From Pseudobutyrivibrio sp. OR37 (lineage in GTDB: Bacteria; Bacillota; Clostridia; Lachnospirales; Lachnospiraceae), in the NCBI RefSeq assembly GCF_900113655.1, contig NZ_FOQF01000002.1:157671-221670 (forward strand): a stretch of DNA of 64,000 bases. Reading direction: 5' to 3'. Of the stretch, positions 54,931-63,801 are shown piece after piece. The notes beneath the pieces were generated by a model, which searched no databases, had not been told where the DNA came from, and saw nothing but the letters and a program-made list of their open reading frames with translations. The number at the start of each line of letters is the position of its first letter. Within the stretch, counting starts at the first letter, position 1. The position numbers and the translations under genes are program-made.

Positions 54931-55389
54931 TTATCTACACAGTAATGTTTCTTTTGTAGATACAAATTTATCTGCCAAACAAACAATCCATGCTTCCCTG
55001 CATTTAGGAACCTTTGTGATATTCAACGGCCACATGTGGCTCTCAATTACGCACTGAGTTTTCTCTCCTATTGCAAAATCCTTTATGGCATTTTCTTTAG
55101 CTGTATTAGAATGAGAAAATCCGTGAAGTCCATGACCCTCATCTGTGAGATGCCAATCATATAGATAGTAATCATGTAAGAAAGCACCTACTGTAAGTAC
55201 TCTTTCATCCCCACCAATATGTAGTCTTCTGTTGAGCCAAAAGCTAAGTCTTGTAACACTTTCCACATGATCAAAAGTGGTTATTTTACCATGCTGAATG
55301 AATTTCTTCATTCTTTGAACCCTGTTGTCCGCCTTAAATGGTTCAAGTATATTAGCAATCCTTTGCTCTTCTTCTGGTCTAAGTCTCAT
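54931..55389 (-). CDS. HD-domain phosphohydrolase
   Basis: This 152-residue protein has the HD metal-binding set: His41 (TTFDHVESV), His72-Asp73 (FLHDYYL) and Asp140 (CLADKF). It is a stand-alone single-domain HD protein, as found in Clostridia near many operons. Substrate is unknown, perhaps a nucleotide. No operon partner; a 90-nt gap follows upstream. The ATG at 55389 has CGGAGGTATTT before it. Confidence 0.8.
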   Translation of the reverse strand: MRLRPEEEQRIANILEPFKADNRVQRMKKFIQHGKITTFDHVESVTRLSFWLNRRLHIGGDERVLTVGAFLHDYYLYDWHLTDEGHGLHGFSHSNTAKENAIKDFAIGEKTQCVIESHMWPLNITKVPKCREAWIVCLADKFVSTKETLLCR

Positions 55390-55479
55390 AAATACCTCCG
55401 ACTAATACCATAAATTCAATAGCCGAATGATATCAAATAAATATGTATTAGTTGTGAAATCTATTTGCATTATTTTCGT

Positions 55480-56313
55480 TTATCTAAACTTGTAAAAGGA
55501 ATCGGTGCGTCTACCATCATTGAAGCTGCCTTCTAAGATGATTTCACCGTCACCGTTGATTTCCGCCATTCCCACCTTGCCGGTATGATTTTCCAGATAT
55601 GAAATATAGAAAATATACACATCCTCAGTGAAGAAATAATCATATCTTTCTTCATCAGAAAGGCCTTCTTCTATTTCTAAGCAACAATCACCTGGCTTTA
55701 AATCAAATCTTCCCACATACTCGTAATCCATTCTTCCAAAGGTAACGGTATACCCCTCTTCCTCTGGAAAATCTAAAAGGATTTGAGCGTAAGCCTCATC
55801 CACAGATGTAACCGGTGTAATTTCAAAGCTGGAGTTTCTTGGCTCCTCCTTAGGATTGTAGTTAGGAATACTATGCCATAAAATAGCAATCCAGATTTGA
55901 AAGATTAATAGCAGCACCAGCACTATTATTGCTATAACCTGCAAGCAGCTTTTAAGGTTAAGATTAATCTTAACAGCCGGCTTAATGTTAAACTTTAATT
56001 TAAGTTTTGGTTTTTCTACAGTTTTAAACTGGCTTTTTGCGTAATCGCTGTCTCCGATAGTATCTATACAATGCTGACAAATCACATGGTTATCAGCATG
56101 CTTCCCACATATAACACACTTTTCATCAGTAGCCTGGCCTGCAGCTATATCAAAGATTCTGGCCTTAAAACGCTTGCCGAAAACTGAGCCTAGGATTTGA
56201 CGTTCATTCTCCAGCCTCAGTATCCCCTCAACCACCTCCATACGAGTAAAATCGTATTTGGAAGCAAGCTTAACCATATATAAAAGCTCTTGTTTTAGTT
56301 TTTCATCCCCCAT
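55480..56313 (-). CDS. Zinc-ribbon membrane protein of unknown function
   Basis: This 277-residue protein has an N-terminal helical region (1-60), a Cys-rich knuckle (CVICGKHADNHVICQHC, near 82-98), one membrane helix (about 130-155) and a C-terminal extracytoplasmic domain of about 110 residues with no recognised motif. It lies 8 nt downstream of the PilZ gene in the same direction, so they are probably co-expressed. The layout suggests a membrane sensor or regulator, but no function can be assigned. Confidence 0.6.
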   Translation of the reverse strand: MGDEKLKQELLYMVKLASKYDFTRMEVVEGILRLENERQILGSVFGKRFKARIFDIAAGQATDEKCVICGKHADNHVICQHCIDTIGDSDYAKSQFKTVEKPKLKLKFNIKPAVKINLNLKSCLQVIAIIVLVLLLIFQIWIAILWHSIPNYNPKEEPRNSSFEITPVTSVDEAYAQILLDFPEEEGYTVTFGRMDYEYVGRFDLKPGDCCLEIEEGLSDEERYDYFFTEDVYIFYISYLENHTGKVGMAEINGDGEIILEGSFNDGRRTDSFYKFR

Positions 56314-56321
56314 AGCTGCCC

Positions 56322-56984
56322 CTAATCTTCAGTCTTGCTTATTTTCCTATCCAGTCCTTTGAAACACAAATAGGCTAAAAGCTTATTATCTCTTTCCAAC
56401 ACCTTACCTGCGTACAAAATTCCTCTTTCCTCTGCCTCTGCTCTAACAATCCTAGCCGTTACCGCAAGGCTGAAATCAGAGCCGTTGGCACTATCTGCGA
56501 AGTTAACCTCCACAACATCACCAATTGTTACCCTGAAGGAATTGCCAATAAATGATATTCCGCTATCGCTGATATCAAGCACTGACACGGAAAAACGTCT
56601 GCCATCCTCCATTAAAACAGAGCCTGGGGTGTGCACATTGACACGGCCATCCTCTCTGCGCTCGCTGGAAGCTGCAATACGGCCAAAAGCCCTGGCATCG
56701 ATAGCGTAATAATCTACGCCTTTGAAATTAACTACATTTACGGATAAATTTTTCCAAACAACACGACCATTTGTGTTTGAATCGATACAATGAAGAGAAA
56801 AGCTCATACTTTGAGGGGAACCAGCAGTGAAGTCAACCACCTGTCCGTTATACACGTATGGTTTAACCAGCACTCCTGTCCCGTTATTAGTACCAACTAC
56901 CTCTGATTTGAATTCAAATGATGAATCACCAATAAGAATTTCTAAGGTGACCTCCTGCCCCGCAACCAATTTATCGATTGTCAT
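56322..56984 (-). CDS. PilZ-domain protein, probable c-di-GMP receptor
   Basis: This 220-residue protein has a YcgR-like N-terminal part (1-100) and a C-terminal PilZ domain. The two c-di-GMP motifs are seen: RREDGR at 109-114 (RxxxR type) and DISDSG at 137-142 (DxSxxG). It may control motility or surface traits. Three GGDEF proteins are encoded in this window and could supply the ligand, but no flagellar gene is here. It shares its operon with the zinc-ribbon protein. Confidence 0.8.
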   Translation of the reverse strand: MTIDKLVAGQEVTLEILIGDSSFEFKSEVVGTNNGTGVLVKPYVYNGQVVDFTAGSPQSMSFSLHCIDSNTNGRVVWKNLSVNVVNFKGVDYYAIDARAFGRIAASSERREDGRVNVHTPGSVLMEDGRRFSVSVLDISDSGISFIGNSFRVTIGDVVEVNFADSANGSDFSLAVTARIVRAEAEERGILYAGKVLERDNKLLAYLCFKGLDRKISKTED

Positions 56985-57068
56985 AATACATCTCCCACCA
57001 TTACATATATATATTATTTTACCTAATTAATCGGTTTTTTTGAATAAAATCTTTATCAAAAACATGAA

Positions 57069-57926
57069 TTAAAGATTATTTTGTCTCATTGCAGCTTCAA
57101 CAACATGCTTTACCAAAATGCTGGTGGTAACACCTCCAACTCCTCCTGGCACAGGTGTTATAGCAGAAACAATATCCTCTACCTCATCGAATTTAACATC
57201 GCCACAGAGTTTATTTTTCTCACTGTTCCAATTGATTCCCACATCAATTACAGTTTGGCCTTCTTTTAAATAATCAGCCCCTACACTTTCCATCTGGCCA
57301 GATGCCACGACAACAATATCAGCCTCTTTTGTGATAGAGGTGATATCTACAGTTCTGGTGTGGCAGATAGTAACTGTAGCATTAGCATGCATTAAAAGCA
57401 TGGCAACAGGGCGACCTATTACAAGTGAACGTCCAATTACCGCAACCCTTTTACCCTCAAGTGGAATGTTGTAATATTTAAGAATTTCCATAGCTGCTTC
57501 TGCTGTACAAGGAGCAAAGCCAAGGCTGGTATTAGTGAATACTCCTGCAAGGGATAAATCTGTGCAGCCATCCACATCCTTTTCAGCAGCCAGCATATTT
57601 CTAGCCTTCTTTTCATCTATATGCTTTGGAAGTGGCCTAAACATAAGGATTCCATGTATTGTTTTGTCACGATTTAACTTTTCTAATGTATCCAAATACT
57701 CTGTAGCCGATACATCAGCAGCAAGAGCTATCACCTTAACCTCTACTCCTACCTGCTCACAACGCTTTTTTGCTCCTCGCTCGTAAGAAAGATCATCCTC
57801 CCTTTCTCCTACTCTAAGAATTGCCAAGGTAGGTGTAACGCCTGATGCTTTAAGCTTGTGCACCTGATCTGCAAGCCTTGCATTTATATTTTCAACAACA
57901 TCTTTTCCCTTAAGTAGTTTAGCCAT
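57069..57926 (-). CDS. folD: Methylenetetrahydrofolate dehydrogenase (FolD), possibly without cyclohydrolase activity
   Basis: This 285-residue enzyme oxidises methylene-THF to methenyl-THF and usually also hydrolyses it. The NADP-binding block VAVIGRSLVIGRPVAMLL and the C-terminal TPVPGGVGGVTT are intact. In the active-site strand it reads SYERGAKKRC (from 47) where most FolD read IYVASKRKAC. Tyr48 is kept but the Lys four residues later is Ala52, with Lys53 next to it. The downstream position in an operon with fchA suggests that the cyclohydrolase step is done by FchA. Confidence 0.92.
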   Translation of the reverse strand: MAKLLKGKDVVENINARLADQVHKLKASGVTPTLAILRVGEREDDLSYERGAKKRCEQVGVEVKVIALAADVSATEYLDTLEKLNRDKTIHGILMFRPLPKHIDEKKARNMLAAEKDVDGCTDLSLAGVFTNTSLGFAPCTAEAAMEILKYYNIPLEGKRVAVIGRSLVIGRPVAMLLMHANATVTICHTRTVDITSITKEADIVVVASGQMESVGADYLKEGQTVIDVGINWNSEKNKLCGDVKFDEVEDIVSAITPVPGGVGGVTTSILVKHVVEAAMRQNNL

Positions 57927-57938
57927 TTTCCCTCCAAA

Positions 57939-58553
57939 TTATAATCTTGATATAACTTCTAAATAAATCATATCTGACTTTTTAGTATATTTATTTATGT
58001 ATGCTTCTACTTCATCATCAAGCTTTTTAGCATACTGTCGATCCTTCATTAGACCGGTATTAACCTTAACATTAACAGCAGCACCCTTCATGGCTCCTGA
58101 TAAAAGTGCAACTCCTGTAGCTGCATCACTTATCATAAGCTTAGAGCCCTTATTTGCAAATTCTTCCTGTAAATCTATAGCCTTAGCTGCAAGCTGTAGG
58201 ATTTCAAAGGGTACCTTAGCTGCGTTTCTTAGGCATTCCTCCATAACAGAATCTCTATTTGGATCCTCCTTTGGGATTGCATAGGCTTTAGCTAATGGTT
58301 CAAAGGCAGTGGCATCATCATCAATGCACTGTAGCAATTTATTTTGAAGCTCCTTTGCCTGCTCCATTAATGACTTGATATCATACTCTACATCAGCATA
58401 TTTTTTCTTACCAACAGTAAATTCACCAACCATATCTCCAAGGGCAATCCCTATACTGGCTACTAAAGCGCTTGCTCCGCCACCACCTGGTACTGATGTT
58501 TTAGAAGCAATCTGATTGATAAAATCTGTAACACTAACCTTCAACAAACTCAT
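57939..58553 (-). CDS. fchA: Methenyltetrahydrofolate cyclohydrolase / formimidoyl-THF cyclodeaminase family (FchA)
   Basis: This 204-residue helical protein acts on methenyl-THF or formimino-THF. The blocks SKTSVPGGGGASALVASIGIALGDMV and GAMKGAAVNVKVNTGLMKD are diagnostic. I chose the ATG at 58553, with AGGAGGATTGTT before it. It starts just 12 nt after the U-run of a terminator. folD follows 12 nt downstream, giving a folate one-carbon pair that may act in succession. Confidence 0.9.
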   Translation of the reverse strand: MSLLKVSVTDFINQIASKTSVPGGGGASALVASIGIALGDMVGEFTVGKKKYADVEYDIKSLMEQAKELQNKLLQCIDDDATAFEPLAKAYAIPKEDPNRDSVMEECLRNAAKVPFEILQLAAKAIDLQEEFANKGSKLMISDAATGVALLSGAMKGAAVNVKVNTGLMKDRQYAKKLDDEVEAYINKYTKKSDMIYLEVISRL

Positions 58554-58565
58554 AACAATCCTCCT

Positions 58566-58597
58566 AAAAAAAATGACCTTGGACATCCTCCAAGGTC
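58566..58597 (-). terminator. Intrinsic terminator after the 57-residue gene
   Basis: GACCTTGGA (58575-58583) pairs perfectly with TCCAAGGTC (58589-58597) around a 5-nt loop, followed on the minus strand by ATTTTTTTT. It begins 1 nt past the stop codon of the small gene and ends 12 nt before the fchA start codon. Confidence 0.85.
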
Positions 58598-58771
58598 TCA
58601 ATCACCTATAAAATCAAAAATTGTCATCTGATTAGAATCTGCGACTAAATTCTCGTAGGTCTCCTGCTCCTCAGCAGTCATTTCCCTCTGAAAAACATAT
58701 GTCTCCTGTTTTATGCGGCCATCCATATCAAAATACATCTGTCTGTATTTCATAGTATCATTTTCAAACAT
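58598..58771 (-). CDS. 57-residue protein of unknown function
   Basis: This small ORF (starts MFENDTMKYRQMYFDMDGR, ends QMTIFDFIGD) is acidic and likely helical. The ribosome site is weak (GGGCAAAGAAT). A terminator follows directly after its stop, which supports a real transcription unit. I recognise no family. It is read in the same direction as fchA. Confidence 0.5.
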   Translation of the reverse strand: MFENDTMKYRQMYFDMDGRIKQETYVFQREMTAEEQETYENLVADSNQMTIFDFIGD

Positions 58772-58837
58772 TATTCTTTGCCCATCTAATAATTATAAAA
58801 TCAAATATAATTCTATCATAACAGGGCAAAAATTCAA

Positions 58838-60508
58838 TTAATTCTTTCGTCTTTCGTGGCCTGACTGAGCATAGAATTTGCTTTTATTTTCAAGCATGTT
58901 ATCGTCAGCCAGCTTACACAGCTCTTCAGAGCTGACATTTGGATAATCTCTAACAGAGGCTGTTCCAATTGAGGCAGAAAAACCATCGATATATTTGCCC
59001 TTCCAGGTAGAAGCAATTTTGTTGAATTTCTCAATTCTTCTCTTTACCTCAGCCTCTGTGGCAACAAACATAACGATAAATTCATCGCCGCCGATTCGGC
59101 TTATAACTGCAGTAGAACTATCCTCAAAAGCCCCATTGATGCAGTGCGCTGTGGCAAGCAGCAATTCATCACCTGCATCATGACCATAATTGTCATTATA
59201 GTATTTAAGCCTGTTTACATCGAAATAAACAACAGTAGTATCCCTAACCAGCTCTTTATCCTCAAATGCCTGTAACTCTTCATAGAAATACCTTCTGTTG
59301 GTAAGATGGGTAAGCTCGTCAGTGTAGGCAAGCTCCTTAACCTGAACAAGCTCTGCCTCTTCCTCCACCTTAAGGCCAATACGCTTATAGATTATACCCA
59401 CCTGGGTAGATATATAGACAATCAGGCCTGTAACAATAATGATATTATAATTGCTGTCTATATTATTAATATACATAGCCACTGAAATCAAACATACAAA
59501 CAGGAAGGTTAAATTTCCAATGGCTATCATCCTTCGTTCAGATTTTCTCTTGGCCTCTTTAAGGCTTGTGTAAGAATAATAGGACGTCAAACCAAGCACT
59601 ACCAAATCCACCAGATGAGCTATTATTACAATCTGGCCCCAATCAAGTAAGCCTATCAGGCATAAAGCAAACAAGGAGGCTATAAATATTGCAATAATGC
59701 CATCAATAACATTGTCGACAAAGCTGATTCTGAAATTGACAGCTCTTACAAGCTCCAAAAAAGCCAGTGGCATCATTAAAAATACAATTATCTCTAGTAT
59801 CGCAAAGCCTGTTCCGTTACCAAAGATGATATACAAAAGCCTGGTTTGGCAGAGCAACCATATACTAGAGCATATTGAAAATATTCCTGCATAAAGCAAA
59901 GCTTCAAATGTGAGTTTTCTAAGTATATGTGAGCGCTTTGCTATATAGTAAATAGCTACTATAGCCTCACAAAGACCGTAAAACAGCAGAACAACTGAAA
60001 GAACCATCTGTAGCCACTGATTTTTAAGTACATAGATTCCATATCCGGATCTGGTGCTTATTACAGATTCGTAGATTTCAGAGCCATACAAGGATTCCTG
60101 TAAATCCAAATTAATATCTATCTTTTTTCCAGAATACTCTTCCTTCATTTTAAGATGAATTTCCTTTTTTCCTACATTGGAAGAGATATTAAAAAGCTTT
60201 TGATCTAAGGAACGGTAGACCTCTTTATCATCTACATAAATAACAGCCGAATCATAATAGCACTTAATTACCAAAAACTGATCACCATAAACTTGTGGAA
60301 GTGTGTTGCTGATGGTAAATTGATTTTCTGCCTCATAAGGGAATCTTACTTCCACGCCATCAACTGTCCAGCCATAGCTGAAGTCAATAAAATTCTCTTG
60401 GAATTTGTCATTTTCCTGATTTGAATATGCAAACCCCAACGCTTCAATAAAAATAATAAATATGATATAAACTGATGCGATTAATTTTCGTAAAAACCCC
60501 TTATCCAT
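58838..60508 (-). CDS. Membrane diguanylate cyclase, third in window
   Basis: This 556-residue protein has the same design as the tandem cyclases at 12.6-16.0 kb: anchor helix (11-28), extracytoplasmic domain with SYGWTVDG (35-160), about seven helices (165-375) and a GGDEF domain with GGDEF at 473-477. No RxxD inhibitory site stands before it (EDSSTAVIS). The catalytic residues look intact. It starts 19 nt after the stop of the PfkB kinase gene, in the same direction. Confidence 0.88.
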   Translation of the reverse strand: MDKGFLRKLIASVYIIFIIFIEALGFAYSNQENDKFQENFIDFSYGWTVDGVEVRFPYEAENQFTISNTLPQVYGDQFLVIKCYYDSAVIYVDDKEVYRSLDQKLFNISSNVGKKEIHLKMKEEYSGKKIDINLDLQESLYGSEIYESVISTRSGYGIYVLKNQWLQMVLSVVLLFYGLCEAIVAIYYIAKRSHILRKLTFEALLYAGIFSICSSIWLLCQTRLLYIIFGNGTGFAILEIIVFLMMPLAFLELVRAVNFRISFVDNVIDGIIAIFIASLFALCLIGLLDWGQIVIIAHLVDLVVLGLTSYYSYTSLKEAKRKSERRMIAIGNLTFLFVCLISVAMYINNIDSNYNIIIVTGLIVYISTQVGIIYKRIGLKVEEEAELVQVKELAYTDELTHLTNRRYFYEELQAFEDKELVRDTTVVYFDVNRLKYYNDNYGHDAGDELLLATAHCINGAFEDSSTAVISRIGGDEFIVMFVATEAEVKRRIEKFNKIASTWKGKYIDGFSASIGTASVRDYPNVSSEELCKLADDNMLENKSKFYAQSGHERRKN

Positions 60509-60527
60509 AGCTCACCCCATATTTGTG

Positions 60528-61457
60528 CTAATCTTCAGGTGCCTCTATTCCAAATTCACTAGGTAAAAATCTAGGACATACATTGTCCGAGGTTACTATA
60601 ACTGAAGCTGCAAGAGTAGAACCAATCTCGCAAGCCTCTGCCATAGTCTTTCCATAAGTAAGACCAATAGTTACACCTGCAAAGAAGGAATCTCCTGCAC
60701 CTGTAGTATCCTTAACGTCTACCTTTCTTGCAGGTACAAAACCTGTATTACCATCAATATCTGCATAAACTGCACCCTTGCCACCAAGAGTAACAATCAT
60801 CTTTTTAATCTGAGCGCCCTGTACCTTTTTAGCAAGGATTTCTTCCATTTCCTCTGGAGTCTTCTCTGAATAATCATCCATGAAAAGAATACCAGCCTCC
60901 TGCTGATTACATACAAAGCATTCTACATTCTTAAGAAAATCTCTACGTTCTACAGCAATGCTCATGTTTGAAACAGCTGCATAAACCTTTAGATTATACT
61001 TTTGGGCATATTTGAACACTCTTTTAATAGTGTCCTTTTCCATATCTATCTCAAGGGCGATACTATCTGCATCCTTAAAGATTTCATCACCCTCTTCATC
61101 AAGAATATCATTGATTACTGAAAGGTCAGGTCTCTTTGAAATAGAAGCAACAACATCACCATGATTATCAAAAACTGCAAGCCACTTACCCATTCCGTCT
61201 GGTGTACGACGTACGAATCGTGTATCCACCTTATGGTTTTTAAGCTTTTCAAGTACTCCTGTGCCGATACCACTATCATCAACAAGGCTAACAAATGTAG
61301 GTCTAAGCTCAACATTTGCAATATCCTCAACTACATTTCTACTAACTCCACCGTGTACCTCTTCTACTGTACCAACATTTCTACCAGCTGGAATATAGCT
61401 TGATGTAGAATGTCCTTTAATGTCAATAAATACTGCACCTAGTACAACAATTCCCAT
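60528..61457 (-). CDS. PfkB-family carbohydrate kinase
   Basis: This 309-residue kinase phosphorylates a sugar or nucleoside. The anion-hole motif DTTGAGDSFFAGVTIG carries the catalytic Asp. The N-terminal PAGRNVGTVEEVHGGVSRNVVED resembles the pseudouridine kinase/PsuK-like or adenosine kinase-like groups. I cannot pick the substrate. I prefer the ATG at 61457 (MGIVVLGAVF), with GAGGAAATATTAATT before it, over a TTG 24 nt upstream. Confidence 0.87.
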   Translation of the reverse strand: MGIVVLGAVFIDIKGHSTSSYIPAGRNVGTVEEVHGGVSRNVVEDIANVELRPTFVSLVDDSGIGTGVLEKLKNHKVDTRFVRRTPDGMGKWLAVFDNHGDVVASISKRPDLSVINDILDEEGDEIFKDADSIALEIDMEKDTIKRVFKYAQKYNLKVYAAVSNMSIAVERRDFLKNVECFVCNQQEAGILFMDDYSEKTPEEMEEILAKKVQGAQIKKMIVTLGGKGAVYADIDGNTGFVPARKVDVKDTTGAGDSFFAGVTIGLTYGKTMAEACEIGSTLAASVIVTSDNVCPRFLPSEFGIEAPED

Positions 61458-61586
61458 AATTAATATTTCCTCTTTCCTCAATTTATAATCTATCCGATTA
61501 TAACACTCGTAGTAATATTAGCAAAGATTTGTGTAAAAAATATAGTAAAATATGATAGAATTTGAGTATTCTAGTGAGGTAACAAA

Positions 61587-62519
61587 ATGATTAAAGTTGA
61601 TTTGATAACAGGATTTCTAGGAAGTGGCAAAACTACCTTCCTAAAGAAATATGCTAAATATTTTATGGATAAGGGAATGCGAATTGGCATCCTTGAAAAT
61701 GACTACGGCGCAGTAAATGTAGATATGCTCCTTCTAAACGAGCTTCGAGGTGATAACTGCGAGCTTGAAATGGTTGCAGGTGGCTGTGATGCCGATTGTC
61801 ATAAAAGACGATTCAAGACAAAGCTCATTGCTATGGCCATGAGTGGCTACAGCAGGGTAATAATCGAGCCTTCGGGAATCTTTGATGTGGATGAATTCTT
61901 CGATGTATTACATGAGGAGCCACTTGATAGATTTTACGAAATTGGTAACGTAATTACGATAGTTAACGCAAAGCTTGAGGATGATTTGTCGTCAGACTCC
62001 GATTTCTTTTTAGCCTCTCAAATTGCAAACGCTGGAAAGATTGTCCTTAGCCGCACACAGCTTACCGACAATGCTCAAATTGAAAAGACAAAAGCACATT
62101 TACAGCGTGCCGCTGAAAAAAGCCAGCTTAAAATTGATGTTGATATGCTTTGCTTTACAAAGGATTGGGATTCTTTAACTGAAGAAGATTTTGCCAAGCT
62201 TGCAAACGCAAGCTACGCTACCCGCTCCTATGTGAAAAGAAGAACCACAGATGACAGTGGCTACAAAACTGTATACTTCCTTGAGCTTCCAATGAAAAAG
62301 GCTGATATTAAAGCAAAAATTGACACACTTATGTCGGATGACAGCTTTGGAAACATCCATAGAGCCAAAGGCTTCTTTTTGGATGACGAAACCTGGTATC
62401 AGTTTAATGCTACAAAAGAAGATTTCGAATTAAATACCATGCCTGTAGGCCAAGAGGTATTTATTGTAATTGGAGAAAATCTCAATCAGGATAAAATAAA
62501 AGAATATATGAATGCATAA
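61587..62519 (+). CDS. CobW/G3E-family GTPase
   Basis: This 310-residue GTPase belongs to the group of metal chaperones (CobW, ZNG1, YeiR). The P-loop GFLGSGKTTFLKK is at 9-21, and IIEPSGIFD is the G3-type region. The usual CxCC metal motif is replaced by GGCDADCH, with two Cys four apart and a His. A shorter C-terminal domain follows. Metal or substrate is not predictable. It is plus-strand and monocistronic, with promoter-like TATAGTAAAAT upstream. Confidence 0.85.
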   Translation: MIKVDLITGFLGSGKTTFLKKYAKYFMDKGMRIGILENDYGAVNVDMLLLNELRGDNCELEMVAGGCDADCHKRRFKTKLIAMAMSGYSRVIIEPSGIFDVDEFFDVLHEEPLDRFYEIGNVITIVNAKLEDDLSSDSDFFLASQIANAGKIVLSRTQLTDNAQIEKTKAHLQRAAEKSQLKIDVDMLCFTKDWDSLTEEDFAKLANASYATRSYVKRRTTDDSGYKTVYFLELPMKKADIKAKIDTLMSDDSFGNIHRAKGFFLDDETWYQFNATKEDFELNTMPVGQEVFIVIGENLNQDKIKEYMNA

Positions 62520-62520
62520 A

Positions 62521-62550
62521 AAATAGCCAGCGTAATTGCTGGCTATTTCT
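62521..62550. terminator. Bidirectional terminator between the CobW-type gene and leuC
   Basis: AATAGCCAGC (62522-62531) pairs perfectly with GCTGGCTATT (62538-62547). T-rich on the plus strand (TTTCTAT) and six A to its left give a T-run for the minus strand. Confidence 0.8.
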
Positions 62551-63781
62551 ATATTGTCCCTGCAATGGCGCTTTTTGCTGCTGTTATTGGGCTGGCAAGA
62601 TAGATTTTTACCTTACTGGTTCCCATACGTCCTAGGAAGTTTCTATTATTTGTGGCAACCACTACTTCATCATCGGAAAGAATTCCTCCACCACGGCCAC
62701 AGCAAAGCCCACACCCTGGTGTGGTGATTATGCAGCCAGCCTCTGAAAGAATTTCGATAGTACCATCACATAAAGCCTGTCTGTAAATCTTGCGGCTTGC
62801 AGGTGTAACAATCATCTTTACAAATGGTGCTACATGCTTTCCTTTAAGAATCATGGCTGCTGCCTGAAGGTCTTCTAGTCGTCCGTTGGTGCAAGAGCCG
62901 AGGAATACTTGATTTACCTTGGTACCAGCAAGCTCAGATACAGGCTTTATATTATCCACAAGAGATGGGCAGGCACAAACTGGGACAAAATCCTCTGCCC
63001 TGTATTTGATTACCCTTGAATATACTGCGTCATCATCAGCCCTTAAAGCTTTGATGCTATCATCATATTCTATTCTGCAATAGTCGCAGGTCTTTTCGTC
63101 TGGAGCGAAAAGTCCACATTTAGCTCCAGCCTCCACTGCCATATTTGACATGGTCATTCTGCTGGCAACACTCATTGCCTCTACCGTACTTCCTGCAAAT
63201 TCGATGGATTGATAGGTAGCACCTGATGCTGTTAAATCACCAATAATCCTAAGAATTATATCCTTGGACATGACATTACCTGGCAAGGTTCCATCTATTT
63301 CAACCTTTATTGACTCTGGTACTCGAACCCAAAGCTCACCTGTTCCAAGGATACCTGCCATCTCCGTATATCCGATACCTGTCGAAAAAGCACCTACACA
63401 GCCATAGGTTACAGTATGGCTATCTGTTCCAAAGGCAATATCTCCCGGCTTTACGTAGCCTGCCTCTGTCATAAGCTGATGGCAGATTCCGTCTGTTCTA
63501 TGTACATTTTTGATGCCATATTTTTCTGCAAAGGCATCTGCAACTCTAAAATGTCTACTATCATCCACCTGAGTAGCTGGAAGAAAGTGGTCGTAAATTA
63601 ACACCACACTATCAGGCTTTGCCACCTTACTGAAGCCCATTTCCTCAAACTTCTGTACAGCAAAGGGAGCCATAATATCATCAATCATGCACCAATCTAC
63701 AGGAACTGTGACGATATCTCCTGGCTTTACCCCATGTCCTACTTTATTTCCAATAATTTTTTCAACTAATGTATGTCCCAT
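62549..63781 (-). CDS. leuC: 3-isopropylmalate dehydratase large subunit (aconitase superfamily, LeuC2-like)
   Basis: This 410-residue iron-sulfur enzyme isomerises isopropylmalate in leucine synthesis. The substrate and cluster blocks are intact: GSCTNGR and PGCGLCCGRGG hold the three cluster-binding Cys. The shorter form is of the HACN/LeuC2 type, which includes enzymes for other hydroxyacids, such as dimethylmalate, so the substrate is not certain. Its small-subunit partner lies directly upstream, 20 nt away. No other leu gene is in the window. Confidence 0.87.
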   Translation of the reverse strand: MGHTLVEKIIGNKVGHGVKPGDIVTVPVDWCMIDDIMAPFAVQKFEEMGFSKVAKPDSVVLIYDHFLPATQVDDSRHFRVADAFAEKYGIKNVHRTDGICHQLMTEAGYVKPGDIAFGTDSHTVTYGCVGAFSTGIGYTEMAGILGTGELWVRVPESIKVEIDGTLPGNVMSKDIILRIIGDLTASGATYQSIEFAGSTVEAMSVASRMTMSNMAVEAGAKCGLFAPDEKTCDYCRIEYDDSIKALRADDDAVYSRVIKYRAEDFVPVCACPSLVDNIKPVSELAGTKVNQVFLGSCTNGRLEDLQAAAMILKGKHVAPFVKMIVTPASRKIYRQALCDGTIEILSEAGCIITTPGCGLCCGRGGGILSDDEVVVATNNRNFLGRMGTSKVKIYLASPITAAKSAIAGTI

Positions 63782-63801
63782 AAGCTCTCCGTAAATTATT
63801 A

